Of a DNA stretch of 64,000 nucleotides, positions 1-8,828 are shown piece after piece (position 1 is the first letter of the stretch; each line of letters opens with the position of its first letter). The notes beneath the pieces are model-generated. The model was not told the DNA's origin. It did not search any database and was given only the letters and a program-made list of their open reading frames with translations. The translations under genes and the position numbers were made by a program. The stretch spans positions 2,166,597-2,230,596 of the forward strand of contig NZ_CM001489.1 of the NCBI RefSeq assembly GCF_000262465.1, in the 5' to 3' direction. Origin of the DNA: Frankia sp. QA3 (lineage in GTDB: Bacteria; Actinomycetota; Actinomycetes; Frankiales; Frankiaceae).

Positions 1-1500
1 GCCGCCGGGATGGGCCGACATCGACCCCAGGTACAGACCGGCGATGGGCGTCTCGGGTCGACCGAGCCCCGGTACCGGGCGGAAGACGAGCTGCTGGTGC
101 AGCGCCGCCGTCCCGCCGTGCACCGCACCGCCGCGCAGCACCGCGTCCGAGGTCTGCAGGCCAGCCGGGGACTGCACGTGGCGCGCCAGCACCCGGGCGC
201 CGAACCCGGGGGCGGCCGCCTCGACGGTGCGCTCGGCCCGCTCGACGACGCGCGCCACCGCCTCGTCGTCCCACGGCCCGGCGAGGCCCGCTCCCCCGGC
301 GTCGCCCCGCGGACACTGCGGGACGTGCAGGTAGGCCCAGGCGCTCTCGGTGCCCGGCGGGGAGCGGGTGGGATCGGTCGTGGTCATCTGCCCGAGCACG
401 CAGAACGGGTCGGCGGGCACCAGCCCGCGGGCAAGCTGCGCCGCGGTGCGGCTGAGGTCGTCCAGGGTGCCACCGAGATGGACGGTGCCGGCCTGCGCGC
501 ACCGCGGATCCGCCCAGGGAATCGGTCCGGACAGCGCCCAGTTGATCTTTATGGTGGCATGGTCCCACTGGAAGCGGGCCAGGTCGTCGAGCAGGCGGGC
601 GGGCAGCTGGCCGGCGCCGACCAGGTTGCTGTACAGCGACACCGCGTCGACGTCGGCGATCACGGCCCGGCGGGCGGCCAGCGGGGTGCCGTCGGCCAGC
701 CGGACGCCGCGGGCCCGCCCGCCGCGCACCTCGACGGCCCGCACCGCCGCGCCGGTGCGTAGCCGACCACCGCGTTCGCGCAGGCGGCGGACCAGCGCGT
801 CGGGGATCCGCCCGGCTCCGCCGCGCGGCGCGGGGAAGCCGACGTCCTGGCCGAGCATGGTCAGCAGCCAGCCGAGCAGCGCCGAGCCGACCGTCTCCGG
901 GCCGAGATCGGCGTGCATCGCGTTGCCGGCGAGCAGCAGCGCGGCGCCCTCGCCGGTGAACTCCTCCTCGGCGAAGCGGCGCACGCCGAGCGTGGCGAAG
1001 CGGGCGAAGCGCAGCCCGTCGGCGGCGCCGAGGCGGCGGGCCAGGCGCAGCCCGGCACGCAGCGGCGGGAACGGCGCGGTGAACAGCGCGTCGAGCAGGG
1101 GCTCGCGCAGCGGCGCCCACCGGTCCACCAGCGCCCGCCAGGCGGCGCCGTCGCCCGGGGCGAAGTCGTCGAGGGACCGCGCGGTGCGGGCCGGGTCCAT
1201 CGACAGCAGCGCGCAGCGTCCGTCGGGGGTGGGATGGGCCAGCACCTGCGGCGCCCGGCACCACTCCAGGCCCTGCGCGGGCAGGTCCAGGCGGCGCAGC
1301 GCGGGGCTCGCCGCGGCGAACGGATGGAAGGCGCTGAACAGATCGGTGACGAACCCCGGGGCGGTGACCTGCGCGGAGCGGCAGGCGCCGCCGGGGACGC
1401 CGGCCGCCTCGCAGACGACGACGTCCCACCCCGCGTCGGCGAGCAGGTTCGCGGCCACCAGGCCGTTCACACCCGCGCCGATCACCACCGCGTCCGTCAT
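1..1500 (-). CDS. Phytoene-desaturase-like FAD-dependent oxidoreductase (C-terminus beyond window)
   Basis: The reading frame is open from an ATG at 1500 down to the window edge, giving about 500 visible residues. The N-terminus has the FAD/NAD Rossmann motif GAGVNG at residues 8-13, and the last visible part reads GLYLGSMSAHPGG, close to the HPGG-type motif near the end of CrtI/phytoene-dehydrogenase-like (COG1233) flavoproteins. Such enzymes oxidise or desaturate hydrophobic substrates using FAD. No crt genes are visible nearby, so the carotenoid role is not supported; the substrate is unknown. It lies downstream of a small membrane protein and WhiB on the same strand. The gene is cut only by the window edge. 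Confidence 0.85.
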   Translation of the reverse strand, partial: MTDAVVIGAGVNGLVAANLLADAGWDVVVCEAAGVPGGACRSAQVTAPGFVTDLFSAFHPFAAASPALRRLDLPAQGLEWCRAPQVLAHPTPDGRCALLSMDPARTARSLDDFAPGDGAAWRALVDRWAPLREPLLDALFTAPFPPLRAGLRLARRLGAADGLRFARFATLGVRRFAEEEFTGEGAALLLAGNAMHADLGPETVGSALLGWLLTMLGQDVGFPAPRGGAGRIPDALVRRLRERGGRLRTGAAVRAVEVRGGRARGVRLADGTPLAARRAVIADVDAVSLYSNLVGAGQLPARLLDDLARFQWDHATIKINWALSGPIPWADPRCAQAGTVHLGGTLDDLSRTAAQLARGLVPADPFCVLGQMTTTDPTRSPPGTESAWAYLHVPQCPRGDAGGAGLAGPWDDEAVARVVERAERTVEAAAPGFGARVLARHVQSPAGLQTSDAVLRGGAVHGGTAALHQQLVFRPVPGLGRPETPIAGLYLGSMSAHPGG

Positions 1501-1539
1501 GGTCGGCTGCGCCCGCCTACCGGGGTCCGGGCGCCGGCG

Positions 1540-2013
1540 TCACGGCGTCGGGGTCAGGGCGCGCAGGGTGAGGTCCGTGACCAGGCCGTAGGCGAGATGC
1601 GGCACGGCGTCGGCCGCCCACCCGGCGGCGTCCCAGGTGCGCGGGTCGCTGACCCCCAGAGCCGTCATCGACCCGTCGGCGGCACCCATCGCGCCGGCGC
1701 CGGTGAGCACGGCCCCGGCCAGCGGGCCCGGCCGCAGCCCGAAGGCCCGCAGCACCCCGGCGAGCGCGCCGGTGAGCACCCCGGTCGCCAGGCCCGCCAG
1801 CAGCCCGAGCCCCTGCAGCCGGTTGGCCCGGGTGTCCCCCGCGCCGGGAATGTCGACGTCGACACGGGCGGCCAGGGACTCCACCGACCGTTGCGGGGTG
1901 TCGCTCGCCGGGCGTCCCCGCCAGGCCATGTCCAGGTAGGTGACGGCGTTGAGCGCGGTCGTCCCCGCGGCCCCGGCGGCCGCGCCTGCCAGCAGCCCTC
2001 GCACCGGATGCAT
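1540..2013 (-). CDS. Small hydrophobic membrane protein, function unknown
   Basis: This 157-residue protein is rich in Ala and Gly. It has an N-terminal hydrophobic segment (LLAGAAAGAAGTTALNAVTY), a second around residues 68-90 and further weakly hydrophobic stretches towards the C-terminus, so it is probably an integral membrane protein. I recognise no family. It starts 30 bp downstream of the whiB stop and ends 39 bp before the FAD-oxidoreductase start, which suggests one three-gene unit. A start at 2013 is preceded by a GGAGGGAGAAGT-like purine-rich stretch. Confidence 0.6.
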   Translation of the reverse strand: MHPVRGLLAGAAAGAAGTTALNAVTYLDMAWRGRPASDTPQRSVESLAARVDVDIPGAGDTRANRLQGLGLLAGLATGVLTGALAGVLRAFGLRPGPLAGAVLTGAGAMGAADGSMTALGVSDPRTWDAAGWAADAVPHLAYGLVTDLTLRALTPTP

Positions 2014-2043
2014 GATACTTCTCCCTCCTCGCTCCCGGCCGCC

Positions 2044-2334
2044 TCACCCCCGGCCGAGGCGAGCCCGTTCCCCCTCGTTCAGCCCGCCCCAGACACCGAA
2101 CTGCTCGCCGGTGCGCAGGGCGTACCGCAGGCATTCCCGCCGCACCGGGCACCGACCACAGATCGCCTTCGCGGCCGCCTCCCGGCGGGCGCGTTCCCGG
2201 CGGGGGATGCCGTCCGGCGCGAAGAACAGATCGATATCGCCCGCACCGCAGGCGCCCTCGGAACGCCAGGACGCGAGCGGAGGAACGTCGACCTCGGGTG
2301 ACAGGGTGCGGTGCGTGGGAGTCAATACCGGCAT
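2044..2334 (-). CDS. WhiB-family iron-sulfur transcriptional regulator
   Basis: This 96-residue protein has the four WhiB cysteines at positions 29, 59, 62 and 68 (the last three in ICGRCPVRREC) followed by the GVWGG turn at 80-84. In the family these cysteines hold a [4Fe-4S] cluster that responds to oxygen, NO or redox state, and the protein acts with the primary sigma factor. The C-terminus is short, with only a small basic tail. It is the first gene of a probable unit with the small membrane protein and the FAD oxidoreductase. Which Wbl paralogue it is cannot be told from the sequence alone. Confidence 0.92.
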   Translation of the reverse strand: MPVLTPTHRTLSPEVDVPPLASWRSEGACGAGDIDLFFAPDGIPRRERARREAAAKAICGRCPVRRECLRYALRTGEQFGVWGGLNEGERARLGRG

Positions 2335-2611
2335 GGTGCGGCCTCTCCGACATGAGCGGGATGACGGTCATGGGCGCCACGCGGCGCGAGGTGCCTATTC
2401 CCCCGCCCGCCCGCGGAAACCCGCGGCGGTCGTTCGTAGGCTGCCGTGAGCATGCCGACCGCGCCCGTCAGGACGGCACGTCAGGCATCAGGACCTGGTC
2501 CGACCCGCCTCGGGGCGACGGTCGGCGCCGGCCCGCGGGCAGCCGGTTCGGGCGGCATCGCCCAGGGCAACACCGACTTGTCTGGCATGCTGGACCTCGC
2601 CGAGAGGCACG

Positions 2612-5600
2612 GTGAAGGGCCGCGTCTCGTCGGGCCGTCAGGGTTGCCCGGCATCAGGGTTGGCCGACATCAGGGTTGGCCGACCTCAGGAGTGGTCGGT
2701 CGGACGGGAGGCCGGCAGGGTGGGCAGGCACAGCGATTTCGGCGACGCCGTCACCGGCGGGCACGGCGGGCACGGGCGCGACAGACCTGGGCACGACGGG
2801 CACGGGCACGGCGGGCACGGGCACGGCGGGCACGGGCACGGCGGGCACGGGCACGGCGGGCACGGGCACGGCGAAGGCGGACCGGCTGCGGTTCCCGGGC
2901 AGATGGATGATCCCGGGGGCGGCGCGGCGGGCCGCGGTGGCGGGGATGCCGGTGGCGGGGATGCTGCCGCCGGGGATGCTGCCGCCGGCAGCGACCGCGC
3001 CACGGTGCGTCTCGACGGCCGTTCCGGCGGGGTCGACCAGGTGCGCAGGCTGGCCGTCCGGATGCTGGCGGGCACCCGGTGGGAGCCGGCCGTGGACGAC
3101 GTCCGCCTCGTCCTGAGCGAACTGACGACCAATGCGCTGCTGCATGGGGCCGCCCCGATCGAGGTGCGGATCCTCACCGGCGGGGCGTCGCTGCGGGTCG
3201 AGGTCAGCGACTCCAGCCAGACGATGCCGCTTCGCCCCCCGGCCGGCGGGGACGGGCTGACCGGGCGGGGAATGACACTGGTCGCGGCCTCGGCCACCCG
3301 GTGGGGAGTCCAGCCGGTGGCCGCAGGCAAGATCGTGTGGGCGGAGTTCGCCGGGGACGGCGACGTCGCGGGCGAGAGCCGGCCGGACGCCCCGGACACC
3401 GGCGGTCGGACTCCCCCGGGGCGGGCGCGCGCCGGCGGAGCCGCCCGCCGCGTGCCGGCTCGGCGGCCGGACACCGTCGGCGGCGTCGGGGCGACCGGTT
3501 CTCCCGCCGGCTCCACGGACGCCGGCGGTTCCGCGGACAACGGCGGGGCGCAGACGGTCGGGATCAGGGGCATGAGCGGCCTGCGCGGCGTCGGCACGAT
3601 CATCCTGTCCGCGAGCGGGCAGCCCACGTCGTCGCCGGGGCACCTCGTCCGCCTCGGCGACGTGCCCACCGATCTCCTGCTCGCGGCGAAGCACCACGTC
3701 GACGGGCTGGTCCGCGAGTTCGCGCTGGCCGCGAGCGGCGCGGCGTCCGGTGCCAGCGCGGCCGTCCCCGAGCGATTGGCCGAACTGCTCGGGACGGTCA
3801 CGACCCGGTTCACCGGGCCGCGCCAGGCGATCAAACGGCAGGCGCTGGCGGCCTCGTCGGCCGGACGGCCACGCACCCCGCTGGAGCTGGTCCTCCCGCT
3901 GAGCACGGCAACCGACGCCGAACAGTACCTGGCCGCGCTGGAGGAGATCGAGGATTACGCCCGCGCCGCCAGGCTGCTCACCGTCGAGTCCCCGCCCCAG
4001 CATGTGGCGTTCCGGCGGTGGTACATCGGTTCGCTGGTCGAACAGCTGCGCGCCGCCGAACGTGGCGAGGGCACGGTGACGACCCGCAGCTTCGAGCAGT
4101 ACCTGCTCGACACCCTCGACGTGGTCGTGGCCGCCCAGCGCATCGCGGAGCGCTCCGCCCGCCTGCAGCGGGTCACCGCCGCCCTGGCCCGGGCGACCAC
4201 CCCGGAGCAGGTCGCCGCCGCCGTCGTCTCGCAGGGCGCGAAGGCGCTCGGCGCCAGCGGCGGGGTGCTGATGGTCCCGCAGGGCTCCGGGCGGTTGGCG
4301 ATCCCCGGGGCGGTCGGCTACGGCGAGAGCATGATCGCGGCGCTGCGCGCCGAGCGGCTCGACGACCGGCTGCCGGCGATGGACGCGCTGCGCAGCGGCG
4401 AGCCGGTCTGGCTGGAGTCGCGCCGCGAGCGCGACGCCCGCTACCCCGACCTCGCCGAGCTTGAGCCCACGGCGGTGTCGATGTGCGTGCTGCCGCTGTT
4501 CGTCGGTGACCGCACCCTCGGCGCACTGCGGTTCTCCTTCGACCACTCCCGCCTGTTCGACGACGACGAGCGGACCTTCGTCCAGGCGCTGGCGACGCAG
4601 ACGGCGCTGGCGCTGGAACGGGCCCGGCTGTTCACCGTCGAGCGGGAGGCCCGGGAACGCACCGCCCTGTTCGCCGCCGCGACGGACCTGTTCACCTCCA
4701 CCCTGGACACCCGACGCATCCTGGAGCACCTCGTCGCCCTGCTCGTGCCGTGGCATGCGGGGCGGGCGGCGGCGTGCCGGTTCGACGAGGAGGGTGGCGT
4801 CGAGATCGTCGCCGTCACCGACCGCGCCGACCCGCCGCCGACCGTCCCGGCTCAGGACCCGTCCGTCGTCCCGGTCCACGCCTCGTCCGCTGTCCCGGCT
4901 CGGGGTCCGTCCACCGATCCGCTCCGCGGCTGGCGGGGCAGCCGGGCGGTCCCGGACAGTGGGGGCATGACGCAGGCGCTACGCACCGGCCGGCCGGTGC
5001 GTTCCCCGGACGGCACGCGGCTGGCGCTTCCGATGGTGCTCGGCGGTCGGCCGGTGGCGGCGGTCGGCCTCGTCGCCGCCGAGGGCCACGCCTACGAGGA
5101 CGACGAGCAACGAGTGGTCGCCGAGCTCGTCGACCGGGCGACGGTCGCGATCGGCAACGCCCGCCAGTACGAGCAGGAGCGGCGGACCGCGGTCACGCTG
5201 CAACGCAGCCTGCTGCCCCAGCGCCTGCCGGAGATCCCCGGACTCGCCTTCGCCTGGCGTTACCTGCCCGGCAGCGCCGGGGCCCTGGTCGGCGGCGACT
5301 GGTACGACGTGCTGCCCCTCGACGACGGCCGGATCGCGCTGGTCATCGGCGACGTGATGGGGCACGGGATCCACGCGGCGGCGGCCATGGGTCAACTGCG
5401 CGCCGCGGTGCGCGCCCACGCGGTCGCCCAGACCAGCCCCGCGGTCGTGCTCACCCTGCTCGACGCGGCCGCCAACCGGCTCGAGCAGGGCCGGATCGCG
5501 ACGGCGGCGTTCGCGCTGCTCGATCCCGACGACGGCCGGCTCGTCCTCGCCTCCGCCGGGCACCTGCCCCCGCTGCTGATCCCCCCGAAGGCGCCGGCCC

Positions 5601-5878
5601 GCTACCTGCTCGTCGAACCCGGGCCGCCGCTGAGCGCCGGCCTGCCGGACTATCCCGAGACGGAGCTGCAGGTGGAGCCGGGCAGCACCCTGCTGTTCTT
5701 CACCGACGGCCTCGTCGAGGACCGCGGCCGGCCGGTCGACGAGGGGATGGAGCTGCTGCGGGCGGGGGCCGCGGCGCAGGGCACCCCCGAGGAGGTCTGC
5801 GACCGGGCGCTGGCCGCGCTCGGTCGGGACGCCGATCACGAGGATGACACCGCCCTGCTCGCCGTCCGCCTGGGCTGA
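2612..5878 (+). CDS. Multidomain PP2C/SpoIIE serine phosphatase with HATPase and GAF domains
   Basis: Numbered from a GTG at 2612, this is 1088 residues: a low-complexity His/Gly N-terminus (to about 97), an RsbW-like HATPase region (about 130-255, with LVLSELTTNALLHGA as the N box), a linker, a helical region (about 345-515), two GAF-like sensor regions (about 520-680 and 690-860) and a SpoIIE/PP2C phosphatase (about 865-1088). The phosphatase has GGDWYDV near 894, GDVMGHG near 913 and a terminal DDTALL. The family dephosphorylates anti-anti-sigma factors in partner-switching control. The start is uncertain: in-frame ATG at 2903 and GTG at 3005 would remove the repeat. A kinase-like and a phosphatase domain in one chain suggests a self-contained switch. 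Confidence 0.88.
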   Translation: MKGRVSSGRQGCPASGLADIRVGRPQEWSVGREAGRVGRHSDFGDAVTGGHGGHGRDRPGHDGHGHGGHGHGGHGHGGHGHGGHGHGEGGPAAVPGQMDDPGGGAAGRGGGDAGGGDAAAGDAAAGSDRATVRLDGRSGGVDQVRRLAVRMLAGTRWEPAVDDVRLVLSELTTNALLHGAAPIEVRILTGGASLRVEVSDSSQTMPLRPPAGGDGLTGRGMTLVAASATRWGVQPVAAGKIVWAEFAGDGDVAGESRPDAPDTGGRTPPGRARAGGAARRVPARRPDTVGGVGATGSPAGSTDAGGSADNGGAQTVGIRGMSGLRGVGTIILSASGQPTSSPGHLVRLGDVPTDLLLAAKHHVDGLVREFALAASGAASGASAAVPERLAELLGTVTTRFTGPRQAIKRQALAASSAGRPRTPLELVLPLSTATDAEQYLAALEEIEDYARAARLLTVESPPQHVAFRRWYIGSLVEQLRAAERGEGTVTTRSFEQYLLDTLDVVVAAQRIAERSARLQRVTAALARATTPEQVAAAVVSQGAKALGASGGVLMVPQGSGRLAIPGAVGYGESMIAALRAERLDDRLPAMDALRSGEPVWLESRRERDARYPDLAELEPTAVSMCVLPLFVGDRTLGALRFSFDHSRLFDDDERTFVQALATQTALALERARLFTVEREARERTALFAAATDLFTSTLDTRRILEHLVALLVPWHAGRAAACRFDEEGGVEIVAVTDRADPPPTVPAQDPSVVPVHASSAVPARGPSTDPLRGWRGSRAVPDSGGMTQALRTGRPVRSPDGTRLALPMVLGGRPVAAVGLVAAEGHAYEDDEQRVVAELVDRATVAIGNARQYEQERRTAVTLQRSLLPQRLPEIPGLAFAWRYLPGSAGALVGGDWYDVLPLDDGRIALVIGDVMGHGIHAAAAMGQLRAAVRAHAVAQTSPAVVLTLLDAAANRLEQGRIATAAFALLDPDDGRLVLASAGHLPPLLIPPKAPARYLLVEPGPPLSAGLPDYPETELQVEPGSTLLFFTDGLVEDRGRPVDEGMELLRAGAAAQGTPEEVCDRALAALGRDADHEDDTALLAVRLG
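2801..2873 (+). repeat. 15-bp minisatellite, four full copies plus a partial
   Basis: The unit CACGGGCACGGCGGG repeats exactly in tandem. In the long SpoIIE reading frame it encodes a His/Gly-rich tract; it keeps frame because the unit is divisible by three. It lies before the first recognisable domain, so it may be a disordered N-terminal tract or untranslated leader. Confidence 0.9.
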
Positions 5879-5942
5879 CCGTCCCGGGCCGCCCACGGGG
5901 CGACCATGGGGCAGGTGGACCTTGGTTCGGCGGTTTCGGCGG

Positions 5943-6896
5943 TCAGCGGCGGGCGGCGTAGATCCGGCGGACGACGTCCTCGATGTCGGGCTCCTCGACG
6001 GTGAAGTCGAGGACCTCGGCCCGTTCGGCGACCGCCGCGAACACGCGGGCAGCGGTGGTGGTTTCCGCGTCGAACGCGAGGCGCTGGCGCAGGCCGTGCG
6101 CCTCACTGGACAGGTGGCGGGCCACGCCGATCCCGATCAGGTCCGGGGACGGCTCGGCGAGGTCGACGACGAGCACCCGCTCGGCGCCGGTGGTCCGCCC
6201 GAGGCCGGCCAGGTCGCCGTCGTAGGCCAGCCGGCCGTGGTCGATGACCAGGACACGATCACACAGGCGTTCTATATCACCCATGTCGTGGGTGGTCAGC
6301 AGCAGCGTCGTGCCGTCGGTACGACGCTTGGCGATGAGGAACTCCCGCAGCCGCTGCTTGGACAGGACGTCGAGGCCGATCGTGGGCTCGTCGAGGATCA
6401 CCAGCCGGGGGGCGTGCAGCAGCGCGGCCGCGACCTCGGCGCGCATCCGTTGGCCCAGGGACAGCTGACGGACCGGGGTGGCCAGGAAGTCGGCCATCTC
6501 GAGCCGCTCGACCAGCTCCTCGGTGCGGGCACGCTCGATGGCGGCGGGCAGGGCGTGGATCGCGGCCAGAATCCGGAACGACTCGCGCACCGGCAGGTCC
6601 CACCACAGCTGGGAACGCTGCCCGAACACGACCCCGACCCGGCGGGCGAGCCGGCGCCGGTCCTTGACCGGGCGCAGCCCGCAGGTGGTCACCGTGCCGC
6701 GGGTAGGCACGAGGATGCCGGTCAGCATCTTGATCGTGGTGGACTTGCCGGCCCCGTTGGCACCGATGTAGCCGACCGCCTCGCCGGGTTCGATCCGTAC
6801 AGTCAGGTCTTCGACGGCGGTCAGCCGCCGCCGGCGCGGCCCGTCACGCACGGTGAACTCCCGGGTCAGTCCCGCGGTCTCGACGATCGCGTTCAT
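5943..6896 (-). CDS. ABC-2 type exporter, ATP-binding subunit
   Basis: This is a 317-residue ATPase with Walker A GANGAGKST at 45-53, signature LSLGQ at 145-149, Walker B LVILDE at 165-170 and H-loop TTHD around 202-205. The ATG at 6896 gives a typical N-terminus; a longer frame upstream runs into low-complexity sequence. It resembles the COG4586 ATPases that pair with two ABC-2 permeases of the daunorubicin-resistance type. It is the last gene of a three-gene unit, 28 bp after the permease stop. The stop is 65 bp from the convergent SpoIIE stop. Substrate is unknown. Confidence 0.9.
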   Translation of the reverse strand: MNAIVETAGLTREFTVRDGPRRRRLTAVEDLTVRIEPGEAVGYIGANGAGKSTTIKMLTGILVPTRGTVTTCGLRPVKDRRRLARRVGVVFGQRSQLWWDLPVRESFRILAAIHALPAAIERARTEELVERLEMADFLATPVRQLSLGQRMRAEVAAALLHAPRLVILDEPTIGLDVLSKQRLREFLIAKRRTDGTTLLLTTHDMGDIERLCDRVLVIDHGRLAYDGDLAGLGRTTGAERVLVVDLAEPSPDLIGIGVARHLSSEAHGLRQRLAFDAETTTAARVFAAVAERAEVLDFTVEEPDIEDVVRRIYAARR

Positions 6897-6924
6897 CCGC
6901 CGTCCCCTCCGTCCACTGTCTGCC

Positions 6925-7806
6925 TCATCCACCGCCGCCGCGGTAGTGCCGCACGCCCCAGTGCCAGCACAGCAGCGCCATCGCCCACGCCCAGAGCGCG
7001 GCGAGCGGTCCGCACCAGCCCAGCCACGTCGGCAGCCACGCGGGTGCCGGCAGGCCGAGCAGCCGCAGCGTCGGCAGGAAACCGGTGAAGGCCATCGGGA
7101 AGAAGTACCCGAACACTGCCTGGAGGGGTCGCGACCATACCGACGCCGGCTGGGTGGCGGCATAGCGACCGCCGTAGACGAACGCGTTGGTCATCTCCTC
7201 GCCATCGACGAGGAAGAACTGCAGGCCTCCCGCCAGGACGAACATCGCCGCGAACGTCGCGCAGCCGCTGACCAGGGCGACCACCAGCAGCGCCACGCTG
7301 CCCACGCCCCAGGCGACGTCGTTGACGGCCAGGCCGGCGCCGAGCGCCGCCAGACCGACGGCCGCGCGCGCCAGCCGCCGCAGGCTGATGTCGCTGGTGA
7401 CCAGCTGCAGCAGTAATGGTTGCGGCCGCAGGTAGAACACATCGAGGGTGCCGGCGCGCAGGTACGTGGGCAGGTTGTCGCAGTGCCCGAAGGCCAGGTC
7501 GGCGAGGGAGAAGGCCAGGTCAGCAAGGCCGAACACCAGCAGGATCTGGTGAAACTCCAGTCCGCCGAGCCGGGTCACCGCATGAAACAGCACCCAGATC
7601 TCGGCCAGCTCGACGAGGGCGGACAGCAGCGAGCTGACCAGGTCGATGACGAAGTTCGCCCGGTAGGAGGTCTGAGAACTGGCCCGAGCGGCGAGCACCA
7701 CCCGGTAGGGACGCAGCCGGACTCGCAGAGTGAGCCCCTCAGCCACGCCGTACCTGGCACCGCGCGCCTCGACACCGCGCGCCTCGACACCGCGCGCCTC
7801 AGCCAC
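6925..7806 (-). CDS. ABC-2 type exporter, permease subunit (COG3694-like)
   Basis: This 293-residue membrane protein has about six hydrophobic segments, including regions around FVIDLVSSLLSALVELAEIW and VALLVVALVSGCATFAAMFV. It fits the ABC-2 permease that co-occurs with COG4586/4587 partners. The N-terminal dozen residues are made by a 15-bp repeat, so the true start may be a later GTG near 7747. Its 5' end overlaps the upstream permease by 8 bp, implying translational coupling. Confidence 0.85.
   Translation of the reverse strand: MAEARGVEARGVEARGARYGVAEGLTLRVRLRPYRVVLAARASSQTSYRANFVIDLVSSLLSALVELAEIWVLFHAVTRLGGLEFHQILLVFGLADLAFSLADLAFGHCDNLPTYLRAGTLDVFYLRPQPLLLQLVTSDISLRRLARAAVGLAALGAGLAVNDVAWGVGSVALLVVALVSGCATFAAMFVLAGGLQFFLVDGEEMTNAFVYGGRYAATQPASVWSRPLQAVFGYFFPMAFTGFLPTLRLLGLPAPAWLPTWLGWCGPLAALWAWAMALLCWHWGVRHYRGGGG
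7761..7805 (-). repeat. 15-bp tandem repeat at the junction of two permease genes
   Basis: Unit CGCGCGCCTCGACAC occurs at 7761-7775 and 7776-7790, with a diverged third copy. On the minus strand it encodes repeated EARGV at the start of the second permease and sits across the overlap with the first, so it affects start assignment. Confidence 0.8.
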
Positions 7807-8701
7807 CCTGCACCTCGAGATGGCGCCGGCCGGCGCGGGTCAGCGCCTGGCCGAGCCCGCCGACGCCGGCCAGCCACGCGAGCTGCGCCGCGAGCAGGGT
7901 GAGCGCGCCGGCGAGGCCAACGCGGCCGGCGAGGATGTCGATCGGGTACGTCATCATCGACGGGAACGGCGTCGCCTGGGCAGCGAGCCACAACCAGCGC
8001 GGGAACAGCCGGATGGGCACGAACAGCCCAGCCAGGAACCCCGAGACCACCAGGTAGAAGACCTGCAGGCCGCGGGTCTCCACCAGCCAGAAGCCGGCGA
8101 CCCCGACCAGGTAGGCGGTCGCGACGGAGATCACGATCCCGAGCAGCAGGCTCACCGCGCCGAGCGGGTACGCCGCGAACGACCCGGGCTGCGCCATCCC
8201 GACGAACACGCCGATCACGAGCATCGGGATCCCCCGCGGGATCAGCGCGAACAGCGCCCGCCCGACCTCGATCGTGATCTCGGCGGCCTGCACGTCCAGC
8301 GGGCGCAGGAAGTCGACGGCGACCCGGCCGTCCTTGATCCGGTCGGCGATGTCGGTCCGGCCGGAGAGGTTGACCGAGCCGAGCAGCGCCTGGGAAAGCC
8401 AGATGTAGGTGCTCATCCGCCCGACGTCGTACCCGGCCAGGTCGCCGCCCGCCGCGCGCACCGTCGCGAACAGTACCTCCACCTTGAGCAGCCCGAACGT
8501 CGCGTTCGCGGCCACCCCGCCCAACGCCGCCAGCCGGTAGGCGGACTGGCGACGAAACCCCGCCCTCAGCAGACGCCAGTACACCCGCACCGTCGCGCGC
8601 GTCGAAGGACCTGCAGCACAGGCCGCCGCAACACGCCGTAACCCCGCGCAACCCGGCGCACCCCGCCCGGGCCTGACAGCGCCGCCCGCGCCGCGCGTCA
8701 T
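7799..8701 (-). CDS. ABC-2 type exporter, permease subunit (COG4587-like)
   Basis: The frame encodes 300 residues with about six membrane segments, for example around GIPMLVIGVFVGMAQ and LLLGIVISVATAYLVGVAGF. The first 37 residues are Ala/Gly/Arg-rich and may not be translated; a GTG near residues 38-40 (VRVYWRLL) is a credible alternative start. It is the first gene of the exporter unit and pairs with the downstream permease and ATPase, a set usually annotated as a multidrug or polysaccharide/lipid exporter. Confidence 0.83.
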   Translation of the reverse strand: MTRGAGGAVRPGRGAPGCAGLRRVAAACAAGPSTRATVRVYWRLLRAGFRRQSAYRLAALGGVAANATFGLLKVEVLFATVRAAGGDLAGYDVGRMSTYIWLSQALLGSVNLSGRTDIADRIKDGRVAVDFLRPLDVQAAEITIEVGRALFALIPRGIPMLVIGVFVGMAQPGSFAAYPLGAVSLLLGIVISVATAYLVGVAGFWLVETRGLQVFYLVVSGFLAGLFVPIRLFPRWLWLAAQATPFPSMMTYPIDILAGRVGLAGALTLLAAQLAWLAGVGGLGQALTRAGRRHLEVQGG

Positions 8702-8828
8702 CGACCTGGTCAGCGCGCGGAGGCCACCGGCGACGTGGCAGCCCGAGCCGGCGTCGCCACAGGGCCACCGGTTCGCGCGCGGTGAACTGGTCGCAGACCG
8801 GTGGCTGCCATTGCAGGCATGGTCATCG

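Noticed and set aside
2654..4879. A 741-codon minus-strand frame opposite the SpoIIE phosphatase
   Set aside because: Antisense of a clear multidomain gene; no domain, typical of high-GC shadow frames.
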